64,000 nt of DNA from Carposina sasakii (GCA_014607495.2 CP053167.1:5456001-5520000), one strand, 5' to 3'; positions 40,901 through 51,330 are shown, numbered from the stretch's first letter. Notes: generated by a model from the sequence alone, not told the origin. Numbers and translations are program-made.

Positions 40901-42995
40901 ATATTTGCCTGGCTGTCACTTTCATTCTGTATACTCCAGAATGAAAGTGACAATGGCACACCCTGTATATGACGACATTGGTCCTGGTCCTGGGTGACAT
41001 AAGACCGTGGGGATCTGTGTGGGACTAGATTAATGTGTTGCGAAGTGTGTAAATATTTATCTACTTAGGTATATTAAAAACTAGTGGATCCCGCGACTCC
41101 GTCCGCGTAGACTACAGAAAAACAAAATGTCGAAATTATCCGGGATAAAAACATATTCCCGGGATAAAAAGTAGCCTATATGTTAAGTGGGACCTGTCAC
41201 AATATATTTCTGAAAACTGCATCGTAATCGGTTCAGCCGTTTCTGAGATTAGCGTGCACAAACACACAGACTAAAATTTCAAAAATTATGCTTTTGGGTA
41301 CTATTGCGTTGATAAAGGTCTCCTATAATATTTTTAGGGTTCCGTACGTCTGAATACAAAAACGGAACCCTTATAGGATCACTCGTGTGTCTGTCCGTCC
41401 GTCGCTTACAGTCAATTATCTCCGAATCTATTAGACCGATTAAGTTGAAATTTGGTACACATATCAATTCCTGTGACCCAAACACAGAGGTGTGACGTGA
41501 GCAGATGAAATCTGTATATGGGGGGTCATTTTTGGGGGGGGAAGGGGAAAATTAAAAAAAAAAACTGAAAACTGCATCGTATGGCATATCAAATGAAAGG
41601 TCTTGTTGAGAAGATCTTAAATGTATTTTTTTGTAATTTTGAAAATAAATAGTTTCCAAGTTATTCAAGAAAATAGACGAAAATTTACCATTCCCCCCCC
41701 CCTTATCCCCGAAACTACTGAACCTAAAATTTTGAAAAAAATACAGAAATTAGTTTTCTCCTTATAGATTATAGGAAAACCTATAAGAAGTCCATGATAT
41801 TAAAATAACATGGTAAATCACTCAATATTGTGCATACCAACTTTTTGTCAGATTTAAAAAAACATGATAGGTAACATCGTACGGAACCCTCTTCACGCGA
41901 GTTCAACTCGCACTTGTTTTTTCTCATATATCTTTCATGTACAGACAGCGATCCTTTACATTTTTATTATATGTATATAGATTAAAATACATAATAGGTA
42001 ACTCTAATTTTATTATAGTTTATAAACAGGTTTTTCTCAAAATTATTACAATTCATTATAATTAATGTAGGCAGATAAACATTTTATTTATTACCACCTA
42101 CTGTACATCTTTTATCCTGTTTCATCCAACCTACGTTAAATCCCGCCCACGCTTTGGCATTTACCTATCTTCGTGTAATGTACTCGTATATTCCCACCAT
42201 TGTTGTAAACTCAAATTGTCAGAATCGATGTGCCTATGTTGCTCTCACAAAAACTATTCAATGCCCGGAACTTCATAGCAGATATAAATAGCGTATATTT
42301 CTCAATCAATACGTACATATCGTGAATGAATACATGAGCTATTTCTGTTTCACCAAACAAAAACGTATGAAGATCACATTACGTCTATATCCTATTGATA
42401 AAGTTTTCATGCACAGAATAGTGTTCATGACATTTCGCTTTACAAACCTCTTCTTACTCTACAAAACTAGAAACCCTTAAAATAGGGGCACACAAACCAA
42501 AACTATAAGTAATATACTAGTACCGGTACCAGAGTCTACCAGAGTCAAGTTCCTGAAAATTCCGCTAACCCCCGGCAAGCCCTCGAGTACTTTTAGATAT
42601 GACGCTACTACGGTTATCATTCTTCTTTACTTAATACGAGTATATTATGTTACCCATATCTTAAAAACATACTTAACTAACAGCTAACTGGCTGCCAATG
42701 TCCAGATCCTGCAGAAAGGCGTTAATTCCAGGCGCTGAAGCCCTCGTTTCATCACTCGTCACCTACACGTAGATAGTATTTGAAATAGAGGTAGGTACTA
42801 ACCAACATCACACACAAGGCTGCCAGGGTCCAGATCCTGCAGAAAGGCGCTGACCCCAGGCGCTAGAGCCCTCGCCTCATCATTGTCGTCACCAGCTTGC
42901 TCGTACACATCGTGCACGTACGCCCGCTCAAGCGCAGCGCCCCGCGCCGCTGTCTCGCCGGCTGCCTCGCCCTCCGCGCCTGCGCCATCGGCCAT
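31990..42995 (-). CDS. fid: tRNA methyltransferase 9-like protein (TRMT9B/fire dancer type)
   Basis: Coding exons in order: 42995-42803, 37211-37108, 36747-36544, 36215-36133, 36044-34054, 33863-31990. All joins have GT-AG ends and keep frame, giving 1,482 residues. The start ATG lies just after an acceptor (AG at 43019-43020), so an untranslated exon is expected upstream. SAM-dependent methyltransferase signature: YVHDVYEQ (26-33), [12 protein letters not shown] (61-72), [17 protein letters not shown] (102-118), SIAVVHHF (120-127), VWAMEHE (154-160), QDVLIPWH (167-174). The extreme C-terminus (about 1435-1482) has [14 protein letters not shown] and [11 protein letters not shown], the closing block of the Trm9 fold. 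About 1,260 residues between these parts are low-complexity, Ser/Pro/Glu-rich and probably disordered. Trm9 proteins methylate wobble uridine side chains in tRNA. Animal TRMT9B is a divergent paralogue, and fly fid has been linked to synapse growth. Substrate here is unknown. The symbol is by homology; a Trm9/ALKBH8-like alternative is less likely because there is no AlkB or RNA-binding domain. Confidence 0.93.
36905..37055 (-). repeat. Interspersed repeat K, partial copy
   Basis: Shares ATAGTTACCACGCTGGGC and CTGCTGCCCACCT with the other K copies, with an internal deletion. It lies in the intron between the second and third coding exons of the methyltransferase gene. Confidence 0.65.
38447..39233 (-). 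mobile_element. Helitron-like element inside the fold-back
   Basis: The minus-strand 5' end is ATCTACACTAATATTATAAA. The other end (plus strand) opens ACTAATAGTGGACGCCCGCG. It carries the tandem array 38558-39110 and a closing segment that resembles 59297-59508. Confidence 0.6.
38558..39110. repeat. Tandem array, about 126-bp unit, 5 copies
   Basis: Equivalent points (TTCCCGTTTGTCCCCTTCCC) recur at 38558, 38685, 38811, 38938 and 39058. Each unit holds CCCGTGGGAATTTCGGGAAA and AACATATATGCCC. The reverse of the core is the array unit at 16320-16990. Confidence 0.88.
40453..40692 (-). mobile_element. tRNA-derived SINE, family B, copy 2
   Basis: Full reverse match to 13799-14069 apart from the A-rich tail. 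The plus strand reads GGATTCGAACCCAGGACC (B box in reverse) and ends in CCAATCGGCCGTC. Confidence 0.85.
40914..40952. repeat. Perfect 16-bp inverted repeat (hairpin)
   Basis: TGTCACTTTCATTCTG, a 7-base spacer TATACTC, then its exact reverse complement. Located at the right boundary of MITE N copy 1. Confidence 0.95.
41083..41990 (-). mobile_element. Helitron-like element with nested insertion
   Basis: The outer parts match 21681-21978 (CTAGTGGA...GCGACTCCGTCC at one side, TTATTATATGTATATAGAT at the other). The match breaks after CTCCTATAATATTTTT and resumes at CATATATCTTTCATGTA. Confidence 0.7.
41334..41920. mobile_element. AGGGTTCCGTA-type dispersed element
   Basis: Begins TAGGGTTCCGTACGTCTGAA and ends GTACGGAACCC followed by GAGTTCAACTCGCACTTG. 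The CCGTACGT and GTACGG end blocks are inverted. The interior has homopolymer C runs. It interrupts the Helitron-like element at 41083-41990. Confidence 0.7.
41991..42689. other. Intronic sequence, nothing recognised
   Basis: Part of the first coding intron of the methyltransferase gene. No repeat or coding signal seen. Confidence 0.45.
42690..42763 (-). repeat. Echo of TRMT9B-like coding exon 1
   Basis: About 80% identical to 42818-42893 inside the first coding exon, lying 40 bp beyond that exon's donor. The minus strand translates [21 protein letters not shown] against [21 protein letters not shown] in the exon. An acceptor-like GTGTAG precedes it, but it has no matching donor in phase. 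Confidence 0.88.
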
Positions 42996-43122
42996 CACCG
43001 CACCGGCATTGCTACGTGCTAGAAAAGATGGTAGGAGATGATTAATAGATGCGTATAGCTGTTGCTTGCAAAGGAGAGGTGTATTAGTCATATATGTTTT
43101 CTGAAGAATGCCAATTTGCCTA

Positions 43123-43262
43123 AGGGCCGATTTTTCCAAACGTGAGATAGCCTATCTGAAGAATAAAGTTGATGCTGTCTTTCTCTATAACTTGATCATG
43201 ATAGAGACAGCATCGACTTAATTCTTCAAGTAGGCTATCTGACTTTTGGAAAAATTGGCCCT
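43123..43262. mobile_element. Palindromic MITE, family P, copy 1
   Basis: Arms of about 60 bp (AGGGCCGATTTTTCCAAA and its inverted partner TTTTGGAAAAATTGGCCCT) surround a short loop. It lies about 100 bp upstream of the methyltransferase first coding exon. Relative at 51563-51683. Confidence 0.82.
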
Positions 43263-43276
43263 GAGTAGCTATCATC

Positions 43277-43536
43277 ATCATCATCAGCCTATTGCAGACC
43301 ACTGCTGGATGTAGGCCTCCCCCGAGACACGCCACAAGACTGCTATGGGAGGTATTTGCCCATAGTCACCACGCTGGGCAGGCGGGTTGGTGACCGTAGT
43401 TTGTATTTTGGACATGTTGTCAACACGGGAGGCGCTGCTGCCCACCTCCCGGAAACCATTAATCGCTTCGTACGATACCCACGGGCAGACATGGGGTGGT
43501 ACGAATTCTACTCTGCCGGCACCACGCGGCCAAGTA
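43277..43536 (-). repeat. Interspersed repeat K, copy 4
   Basis: Reverse orientation, near full length: from GACCACTGCTGGATGTAGGC to CGGCACCACGCGGC. Confidence 0.75.
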
Positions 43537-43782
43537 GCTATACCTACAAGCTATCTTTTCAAAAGCTTTTCTCTTTTTAAAAGCTCATCGTAAATAGTTT
43601 TCCCAGTTCTCGTCATCTTAAATGATAGATATGTCCTAACACTTTTATTGTATGCTTCATGACCATAAGTATCTATAATTGGCTTGGTCTTTTGTTTTGT
43701 ACTTACTCCCAGGAAGATAAGAGAACCAATATTATGTCGAAGATTTCCACTTTGTTCGAGAAGTGTCAATGAAACAATGTTA

Positions 43783-44044
43783 TGATCATGAACGTATAAA
43801 GAACAACGGACGTAATGCTGTTACTGCACAGATTGAAGCACCGAAATGGCAACGCGTTGGGCAGATGTGCGTATTTTCCAGTAGGCGCCGAGCTTACTAT
43901 GGTTTGTATGTGTGTGTGAATAACGCGTCAATACACCAATACACATCCCTACTCCATGGAATATCGTTGCTGAGCTTACTATGAATGTTTCACTCTGTGT
44001 AGTCACAACACTCTGTCCGTTATTCTTTATACGTGCATGGTTAT
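43783..44044. mobile_element. MITE with about 24-bp TIRs
   Basis: Left CATGAACGTATAAAGAACAA and the reverse complement of the right end, CATGCACGTATAAAGAATAA, match with few changes and both continue CGGAC. Interior non-coding. Confidence 0.75.
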
Positions 44045-44608
44045 GATGGGTTGGACTCTGTATTCCTGTTTTAATTAATTTGTAAGAATCCACGGGTTCA
44101 CGCAAAAAATACAGGGCTAAGAAGTAAATAATTCTAAATGATGAGTAAGATTAAAACATATTTCGTATTTTTATCAGTCCAATGCGCAGGTAATATAAGT
44201 GATGGAAGCTAATAAAAAATGGCTACGAGTACTTTGAGTTCAAGTAAGGAATAAGGACGCCATTGATGTCGAAAGTTTCATGGGAACTAGCAATCGAAAT
44301 TCCCGCAGTTTCAGAGCAATTTTCTTCGCTGTAACTAATGCGGCCTGCAATGCCCCTGGGTAAGGTCACCGTAAACCATGGTGAAATATAATGCCTGGTT
44401 TACATTATGAGGTAAAAGTTAGAGAATTTTTCTATACCAGAAATGTTTATTTAATAATAATAATTTTCCATTATTTAGATAAACTATTCTGGTAGCATCA
44501 GCAATATAAGCATCTACTTTTTTATTTCAGTTACAAAAATTCACAGCACTGAAAGGTACATATATTAAAAAAACTGGTCTTCTGTAGCAATTTGTATGAA
44601 ATTAATTA

Positions 44609-45006
44609 TATACAGGGTGATTTTTGGCTGTCAACGTTCCCGAAAACTACGGAATCTCCTCATCATAATGATCATTTTTCTCCATGGAAGCATATCTGGG
44701 AAGTGTCTGGTTCCCAAGATATTAGGGTCTAAAGTTAAAATAGACTGCGTTTTTCTACACAAATTTATATAGACGCGCGTAGCAAGATTTTTTCACGAGA
44801 AATAATTAATATCTGTCTATGAAAAAACTAGCATAAATACTGGATACTATAAATATCACACGATCAAGTAATCAAAAAAAATTTTTCAAAAAAAATTACA
44901 TCTTTTCCCAGCATTTTTTGGCATAAAATTAAGTAATAATAATAATAATTGATGTATAGAGTACGTACCCTCCGTTAAGGGTGGTAACGAAAAAAACACC
45001 TGTATA
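44609..45006 (+). mobile_element. MITE family M1, copy 6 (near full length)
   Basis: Opens TATACAGGGTGATTTTTGG and closes AAAAAACACCTGTATA, with the conserved middle AGACTGCGTTTTTCT. Confidence 0.86.
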
Positions 45007-45949
45007 GGTACATATAAACATATCCACATGTACTTTGCATTTAATTTTTTTTTATTACGACTACTTACATACTGGGAAAATTGTTCCAGCCGGATTTTTG
45101 TGTGCCTACTGGACACTCCATCCACCACAGCAAAGTATGTAGGTACCTACTTATAGTAAAATCTGCCCTTTATGCACCCCTACTACAGAAAAAGATCCTG
45201 GATATGGCCCTGTATGTTTGTTAACAAGATACATGGCCATATCGATAAGCGAGATTAGCAACATTGTGGTAAATTCTGACAGTCTTAAGATTAGTCATGT
45301 CTGACCCTCTCCATTCTTGATGTAAATGGCTAAGATAGAAAGGGACAGGTAGGACTAACTTGGGTATGTCTATGTAATACACAGGACCGTGTAATAGAGG
45401 AAGTTGTTAACGCCCCATGTGCAAGCCGGCATTAAACAGGGCGTTACGGACCGTGTTAAACACTAGGCATACCTGGCCTAGACCTAGTTCTATCGCGTTT
45501 AGCACATATTTTAACAAAGTATTACCTATTTAATTTTTAGGTACTCGTACAGGTAGAGGTAGATTTTTATGGAACTAAATTAAGATATATGACAGGACAA
45601 ACCGCTACTTTATGTTAGCTTTTTACATGGGAATAAAATTGTTGTAGGTAATGTTTCATATCCAGAAAGGCTCTACTTTATGGCCCGCTGAACACACTTT
45701 TTATATAGCAAATATTTTTCATAATTCTGCTTAAAATACTTTATTAAATGAAAACATCACTCCGAAATAAGACTGACGGCCGCCCACGACTTCGTCTACT
45801 TTTATTAGTGTTCTCCTATAAGTACGCCGTCCAAGTTTCCGGTCTTTAGGAACATCAGTTCATTAAGCTACGAGTAGATTGGCTGTACGTTAATCTGTCA
45901 ATCATTTAGAATGCCATAACGAGGGTTGCATTTTTTAAAACATATCTTA
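45007..45949. other. Intergenic, no gene seen
   Basis: AT-rich. A Helitron-like end (GGCCGCCCACGACTTCGTCT) lies near 45780. Otherwise unassigned. Confidence 0.45.
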
Positions 45950-46160
45950 TAATTATGTCACGGGTATCTTCGCCAGATTCACGTTGCCAGCTACTTCCTG
46001 GTTTAATATACGGGCCTAACACAAGCAGGCTGTTAACCGACGGCGGGTCACCCCTATCAGCTCCGTTCGCCGTAAATCTTGAGGACGTGCCTGCCGTGCC
46101 AAGCGCCCGCCTTTTCATGTCTATTTGCATTGGTCGATGGGAACCGCATGCTTTTTCTTC
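45950..46160 (-). promoter_or_regulatory. GC-rich island with CCAAT and octamer motifs
   Basis: A sharply GC-richer block in AT-rich DNA. On the minus strand GACCAATGCAAAT combines a CCAAT box with an octamer (ATGCAAAT), followed by an open frame reading RFTANGADRGDPPSVNSLLV. It sits about 3 kb upstream of the methyltransferase coding start, on the same strand. It may be a promoter or first exon, or an unrelated conserved fragment. Not resolved. Confidence 0.3.
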
Positions 46161-46439
46161 AAAAAGTTTTTATTGTAATGGGCGATTGTAATGAGGAAAT
46201 GTTATATTTGTTTGCATTAAATAAGCTTCGAAACTAAGTACATTGGCGATTGGAAAAATGGATATGGACGGCATACTCGGCTTTTCGACCTTCCCCTAAA
46301 CCGTACAAACTATGCACGAAACTCCATTGTCTGTCGTATACAGAGCTGCTATAACAAAAACTTCGCTAGCCTGGACCTATTTTGTAGCAGTAAAAGATGT
46401 TTCAGATCAGACTTAATTAAAATTATTAATAATAATCAA

Positions 46440-47095
46440 TAATAATAAATCAATATGTAAGTTCGGTTAGTAGTGACAGGTGGTCAGCCCATCGCCTACG
46501 CCAAGACCCTCTACTTCTTATATCGGGATAAATGAAGGCTGACTAGTCTCATAATTGTTAGGTGGCAGGCGGTGACTCGCCAACTTTCATGGGCCCCCTG
46601 AAACGACCGCACGCACGGAGCGACAAAGGGGGCAACATTTTAAGCGGCTAGGGTGGAGGGGTGCCCCTGGACTTTAAACCGTGAAGTACACTGACGGGCA
46701 CGTTTCATAGCTCCTTTCTGTTCCTCGTCAGACCTCATGATGGGAACAGGGTCTTCCCCCGAGACCTACCACTTAACATTATTATTATTATTATTATATA
46801 AAATGAAAATCCATAAAATTCTAAACTCTTAATATTTTTATGAAAATAAATAAAAGATAAACATAGGCTACTAATTATACATATACATACATACATACAT
46901 ACATATAATCACGCCTTTATCCCTTACGGGGTAGGCAGAGCACCAAGGGCCGATAGAACCACATGGTGCCACTTCTGACCAAATTTTGAAGGTATAGTTG
47001 AGATATGTAAGTTCGGTTAGTAGTGACAGGTGGTCAGCCCATCGCCTACGCCAAGACCCTCTACTTCTTATATCGGGATAAATTAAGACTAGTAA
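46440..47095. repeat. Cluster of LINE/SINE-like 3' fragments
   Basis: 46456-46515 and 47006-47070 repeat GTAAGTTCGGTTAGTAGTGA and TACGCCAAGACCCTCTACTT. 46870-46980 has (CATA)n then CTTTATCCCTTACGGGGTAG. 46560-46790 carries a further LINE-like block ending in (ATT)n. Part of the unit is also at 10060-10140. Confidence 0.6.
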
Positions 47096-47811
47096 TATAA
47101 CTGTTATTCTTAGCTTATTCTTAGCTTAGGCTTGGGAAGTACATTTTCCTTTCAATATGATCGGAGACCTACCACTTAACAATAAAATTCTCCTTAATAC
47201 TTTTATGAAAATATAACTAAATACGAACAAGTAGTGTTTGCGTATTACGAGACTTTGATTTTTAACTAGATTGAAACGACCAATGAGTGGCCACTGGTTG
47301 CGCCTATATTAATACACGTCTCTCCATTCCTATTGTGTTTTTAAATTGTAAGGCCACATTTTCGATCGAAAATTATTTAAGTCGCGTAATCGGCGTAATT
47401 TTCGAAAATTCGCAGAAGTCCTATTGCCAGATTGTCAGTTGTTCAATAGGACTAATGCGAATAATTTATTCCCAGTCCTAGTCATCAACAAGAGGTGCAA
47501 ATATAGGGTTAGAAAGTGTTAGGCTTGTGGCACATTACAAACAAGGGAAAATTGGTCATTTGAAACCGCACGATTTAAACTTGTTCCAAACGCATGCCAT
47601 AGATGAATGATAAACTTGTAAAATTTGGAGTGCAAGAGGTTTTTTAAGCCGCATCCTACATAAGCCTAGCGTGTTCTAATTATAACGTGCCTCAGATTAA
47701 AATTAAACATTATAACTCGGGGTGGTTGCCAACTCCTTGGCTGCATTCCAAGTGGGGTGCGATTTTTGAAATATAATGTATATGATATGATATGTATGTA
47801 TATTATAATAT
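47096..47811. other. Intergenic, no gene seen
   Basis: No supported frame or repeat head. Confidence 0.45.
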
Positions 47812-48150
47812 AAGCGGTGATAGCCCAGTGGTTAAGACGTGCACCTTCCAAGCGGGAGGCGTAAGTTCGATCCCAGTCACGGGCCTGTAATAATGAATTT
47901 ATTTCATGTACAGATTTTAATGTTGTAAAAAATTGTCACTTAGCTCGTGCCTCGGAAAGCACGTAAAACTGTTTGGTCCTGCGCCTGATCTCTCTCCGGT
48001 CGTGTCGGCTTTCCATCCCATCGGACTATGAGAGTAACGGAATAGTGAGTGCATCTGTGTTTGCGCACACACTCTGTGCACTATAATATCTCCTACGTAC
48101 CTGGCCAATCTCCGTAGAGATTGGTCGCCTTTGGCCGAAATACGGTCGGA
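47812..48150 (+). mobile_element. tRNA-derived SINE, family C, full length
   Basis: The head GCGGTGATAGCCCAGTGG has an A box (TAGCCCAGTGG) and the B box is AGTTCGATCCC. The body ends GGTCGGAGATCATCATCATA. It is the head-containing relative of 14741-15005. ATATAATAT at both edges may be the target duplication. Confidence 0.82.
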
Positions 48151-48500
48151 GATCATCATCATATAATATGTGTATTTTCTGTAGAAGGCATAAGGTACTC
48201 GTATTGTATAAAACCGTGGCCATATTCAACTACGCGATTAACGTGAGATTTGACAGCAAATGGAAGGGATTATGTGTGTGAATTTGTTACGAGTTGTGCA
48301 AGTCTAGTTGTTACTACAATACATACGAGTGGAGTATATTTTATTAATTTATTTCAAGATACGAGTAAGTAACATAAATTAAATAACGTCTACGTGGTTA
48401 GAATTTTTCTTGCTAATAATTAGTTACATTAACGTAAGTAGGTGTATGCAAAAACATGGATCTATTCCGTTCCTACCCCAGCAAGTGAACCTGCAAAAAA
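48151..48500. other. Intergenic, no gene seen
   Basis: No supported frame or recognised repeat. Confidence 0.4.
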
Positions 48501-48519
48501 TTAATTTTATAATTTTATT

Positions 48520-48775
48520 CCTATCTGATCCCGTCGCGGGATCAGATGAATATTTCATTTATTTTGTATTCCGTTCTGATCCCGTGTGTCTTCTCAATGA
48601 TTTTTTTATACTGTTAGCAAGTAAAACAGTAGACACATACAATACTGTTTTTCGAATGATTGTTGATTTTTACTAAAAGATCGAGACTATTTTACTAACT
48701 TTTATTTCCTATTTTATTTTCTGACCTTACACATTAAAAAAGAACTACACGGGATCAGACCGGAATCTAAAAATT
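48520..48775. repeat. GATCCCG inverted-repeat cluster
   Basis: A 10-bp-arm palindrome TCTGATCCCG-TCG-CGGGATCAGA at about 48525-48547 is followed by ATTCCGTTCTGATCCCGTGT (about 48569) and its inverted partner ACACGGGATCAGACCGGAAT near 48750. It may be a small MITE with duplicated ends. Confidence 0.6.
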
Positions 48776-48817
48776 GTTTTGGTATCAGATCGGAATTTGT
48801 TGTGGATTAAAAAAAAT

Positions 48818-49080
48818 ACTTTATCGGGCGAATAGTGTCCAGTATTTATGCTAGATTTTTCATAAACAGATTTTTTCACAGATTAATTATTTATCTTGAA
48901 AAATGTTGCTACAAGCGTCAATGTGCATTTATGCAGAAAAACGCAGTACTCTACTTTGGACCCTAATATTTTAGAAACCAGACACTTCCCAGGTATGCTT
49001 CCATGCAGAAAAATGATCGTGATGATGAGGAGATTCCGTAGTTTTAGGGAACGTTGACGACCAAAAATCATTCCTGTATA
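48818..49080 (-). mobile_element. MITE family M1, copy 7, left end lost
   Basis: Starts at the internal TATCGGGCGAATAGTGTCC and closes AAAAATCATTCCTGTATA. Confidence 0.8.
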
Positions 49081-50346
49081 ATAATGGTTTTAGAAGCGGC
49101 TATCATATAGCTTTCGCCGATTATAATATAGGAAAGTATTACAAAATGTATGATAAAAAAATAATGCATCCGAACGTATAAAGTTAACCATGCACAACTT
49201 AGCAAGCATTGCATAATAAAATAACAATAAATACACAAAGCCAAATCTCCATAACACCCGCGACACAACTCTGTAGTCAACAAAACCGAGGGTTGAATTA
49301 TGTAACATATATTGCCTAAGATATTTTTGGTTAAACCACGTGTATTAAAACCGTATGAACATAATTACGAATATAAGCAGAAAGTGTTGTGAAATTAGAG
49401 AACGCCAATGCTTAGCAAATGTTTTAGGCTCTCTTTCCACCATCGATTGCACGGATGCGTGTGATATCCATCCACCAATCATATTGGATGGTCCGTGATG
49501 TCAACAAAATTATATGTATAGGTATTGGTAGATATCAAACGCATCCAGAACTATGTGGCATAGTGGAAAAGAAGCCTCATACCCGGCTGCCAGCCTGACA
49601 AAGCAAAGAGTCGTCGCGAGAAGTGATACGAGTAGAGTCGACATTCTAATCGACTTCTCCGTGATGTTTTCTATATGAAATTTAAAATCTCTTACGGTAT
49701 TGCTATTACTCCCATATATTTATACATAATAGACAAATCTTGTTTGTCTATGTCTATTGTGATGTTGTGTACCGATATACTTGCCAAGGTCACGAAATCA
49801 AATAAGATCGCTCGCGCCGGTGGTCGCCAACATTTTATTAACAAACTTTAGCTATTCTTGCTTCGCCGCACTTTCTTGTGGTCCCAATTTAACCCTTTTA
49901 TTTACAGGGGTTTCTTTGTTGCCATAAATCGTTACGGCAGCCCTAACTAGTTTATGTTGAATTTGTCAAGATTATTTTAAATTCATTTATTTACATTGAT
50001 CACATAATCTTATACTAAGTTTATGCAATCAAAAACCTTGGACTCGTTATAAAAAAAAGGTATTTTAACCGCATATCCAATTTATCAATTAATTTGTTTT
50101 GGCAGTTCTAAATGACATTGCTTTTCTGTTCATTTTGTGATGACTATGTACGTACCTATGTCAGCACATCAGCTATGCACAAAGTATAACGCCAAGCATT
50201 AGGCCAAGCCTAAGCCGATTTTTAACATAGGTACAGTTAATTCAATTTTAGAGAAGAGTCGGTGCATTACCAAAAATAAAAGGCAATTACATAGTAGGTG
50301 TTTCTAAAATTATCACACCTTAAAAAGTAAGGTAGGTCGCCAAATA
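49081..50346. other. Intergenic, no gene seen
   Basis: No coding region or repeat head supported. Confidence 0.45.
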
Positions 50347-51119
50347 CGTAGGGGAAGGTGGGGTAATTGAGAACGGCGGGTAATTGAGAACAGTTGAATA
50401 TCAAATAAACCTCCCGCACTACATCGCCCGCACACATCTAAGCTGATGCGCTTGCCATCCCTTAGTATGCCCGCAAAAGTGCAAGTGAGAAGATGCACGC
50501 ATTTCGTCACGGTAAGTCAAATAATCTTTTACGTAATTTTGTTATAATTTTTGTCGCAAGTAAAAATTAGCACAAAAAGGATATTTTTGAGGTTAATGAC
50601 AACATATTTTGTTGCCATCTTACATGTACTATCAGTTTATAAATTCCAAGTAGTTTTAAGTTCACCGCCACTAATATTGCGAGTAACGGTCATTTTGTTT
50701 CGACTTTCCAAGTTCGGGTAATTAGGAACGTTGCGTTATTGCGTTAGGTGCGTCATTTACAAGACCTAGGCACATGATAAATTACGTTACGTATGATTTG
50801 TGCTAAACTAAATAATTATAGCACCTACTTATTAAGACTTAATTATGTCGTTCGCAATTACCCCATATGGTTCATGTCTCCACCGCGGACTGATCTCAAT
50901 TACCCCACACGATATCGGGTAAATACGAACACCAATGTTTTTTATTTTCTTTTTTTTTTTATTATAAAGTTTATTTCCAAAAGTTTTGAGTTAATTTCTT
51001 TGTAGCTGGATAAGTAACGTTCCTGTTGCAATAAAAGTTGATTACATTTATGACTTTCTTTTATTATTTTACAGGGTTGTAAGTTAGGTGTTCCCAAATA
51101 CCCCACTTTCCCCTACACG
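50347..51119. mobile_element. DNA element with GGGGAAGGTGGGG termini
   Basis: The left end GTAGGGGAAGGTGGGGTAAT and the reverse complement of the right end, GTAGGGGAAAGTGGGGTATT, form TIRs of about 28 bp. The interior repeats GGGTAATTGAGAACA-like and CAATTACCCCA units in both orientations. Non-coding. Confidence 0.78.
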
Positions 51120-51189
51120 AACCCATTCTCAAGCCTAATTAGACTATTACACTAGCTTAATGTCCATAATATTGTTACAGTAATTGAAT

Positions 51190-51330
51190 GTAGACCGGGC
51201 GGGAGGGGTTTGCGAGGAGGGGGGATGCGTCCCCGTAGCCATGGTAACGCATCTAGGACGATCTTGGGTCGCCGGGGAACCTTCACCTCGCCGGGTATTA
51301 TGCACCGTGCCGATAGGTACGGCGCATTTT
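51190..51330. promoter_or_regulatory. GC-rich island with perfect X-box-like motif
   Basis: In AT-rich surroundings this block is GC-rich. At 51235-51248 GTAGCC-AT-GGTAAC fits the RFX X-box consensus GTNRCC N(0-3) RGYAAC at every position. No coding exon is seen next to it, so the served gene, if any, is unknown. Confidence 0.35.

Larger units (their letters stand above)
40282..40970 (+). mobile_element. MITE family N, copy 1, carrying a SINE
   Basis: The left end TATACAGGGTG is followed by GTGACAGCCAGGCAAAT. The right side has ATTTGCCTGGCTGTCAC, so subterminal inverted repeats are clear. The right end runs into a 16-bp perfect hairpin. It is split by the SINE at 40453-40692. The second copy is 52075-52555. 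Confidence 0.8.
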
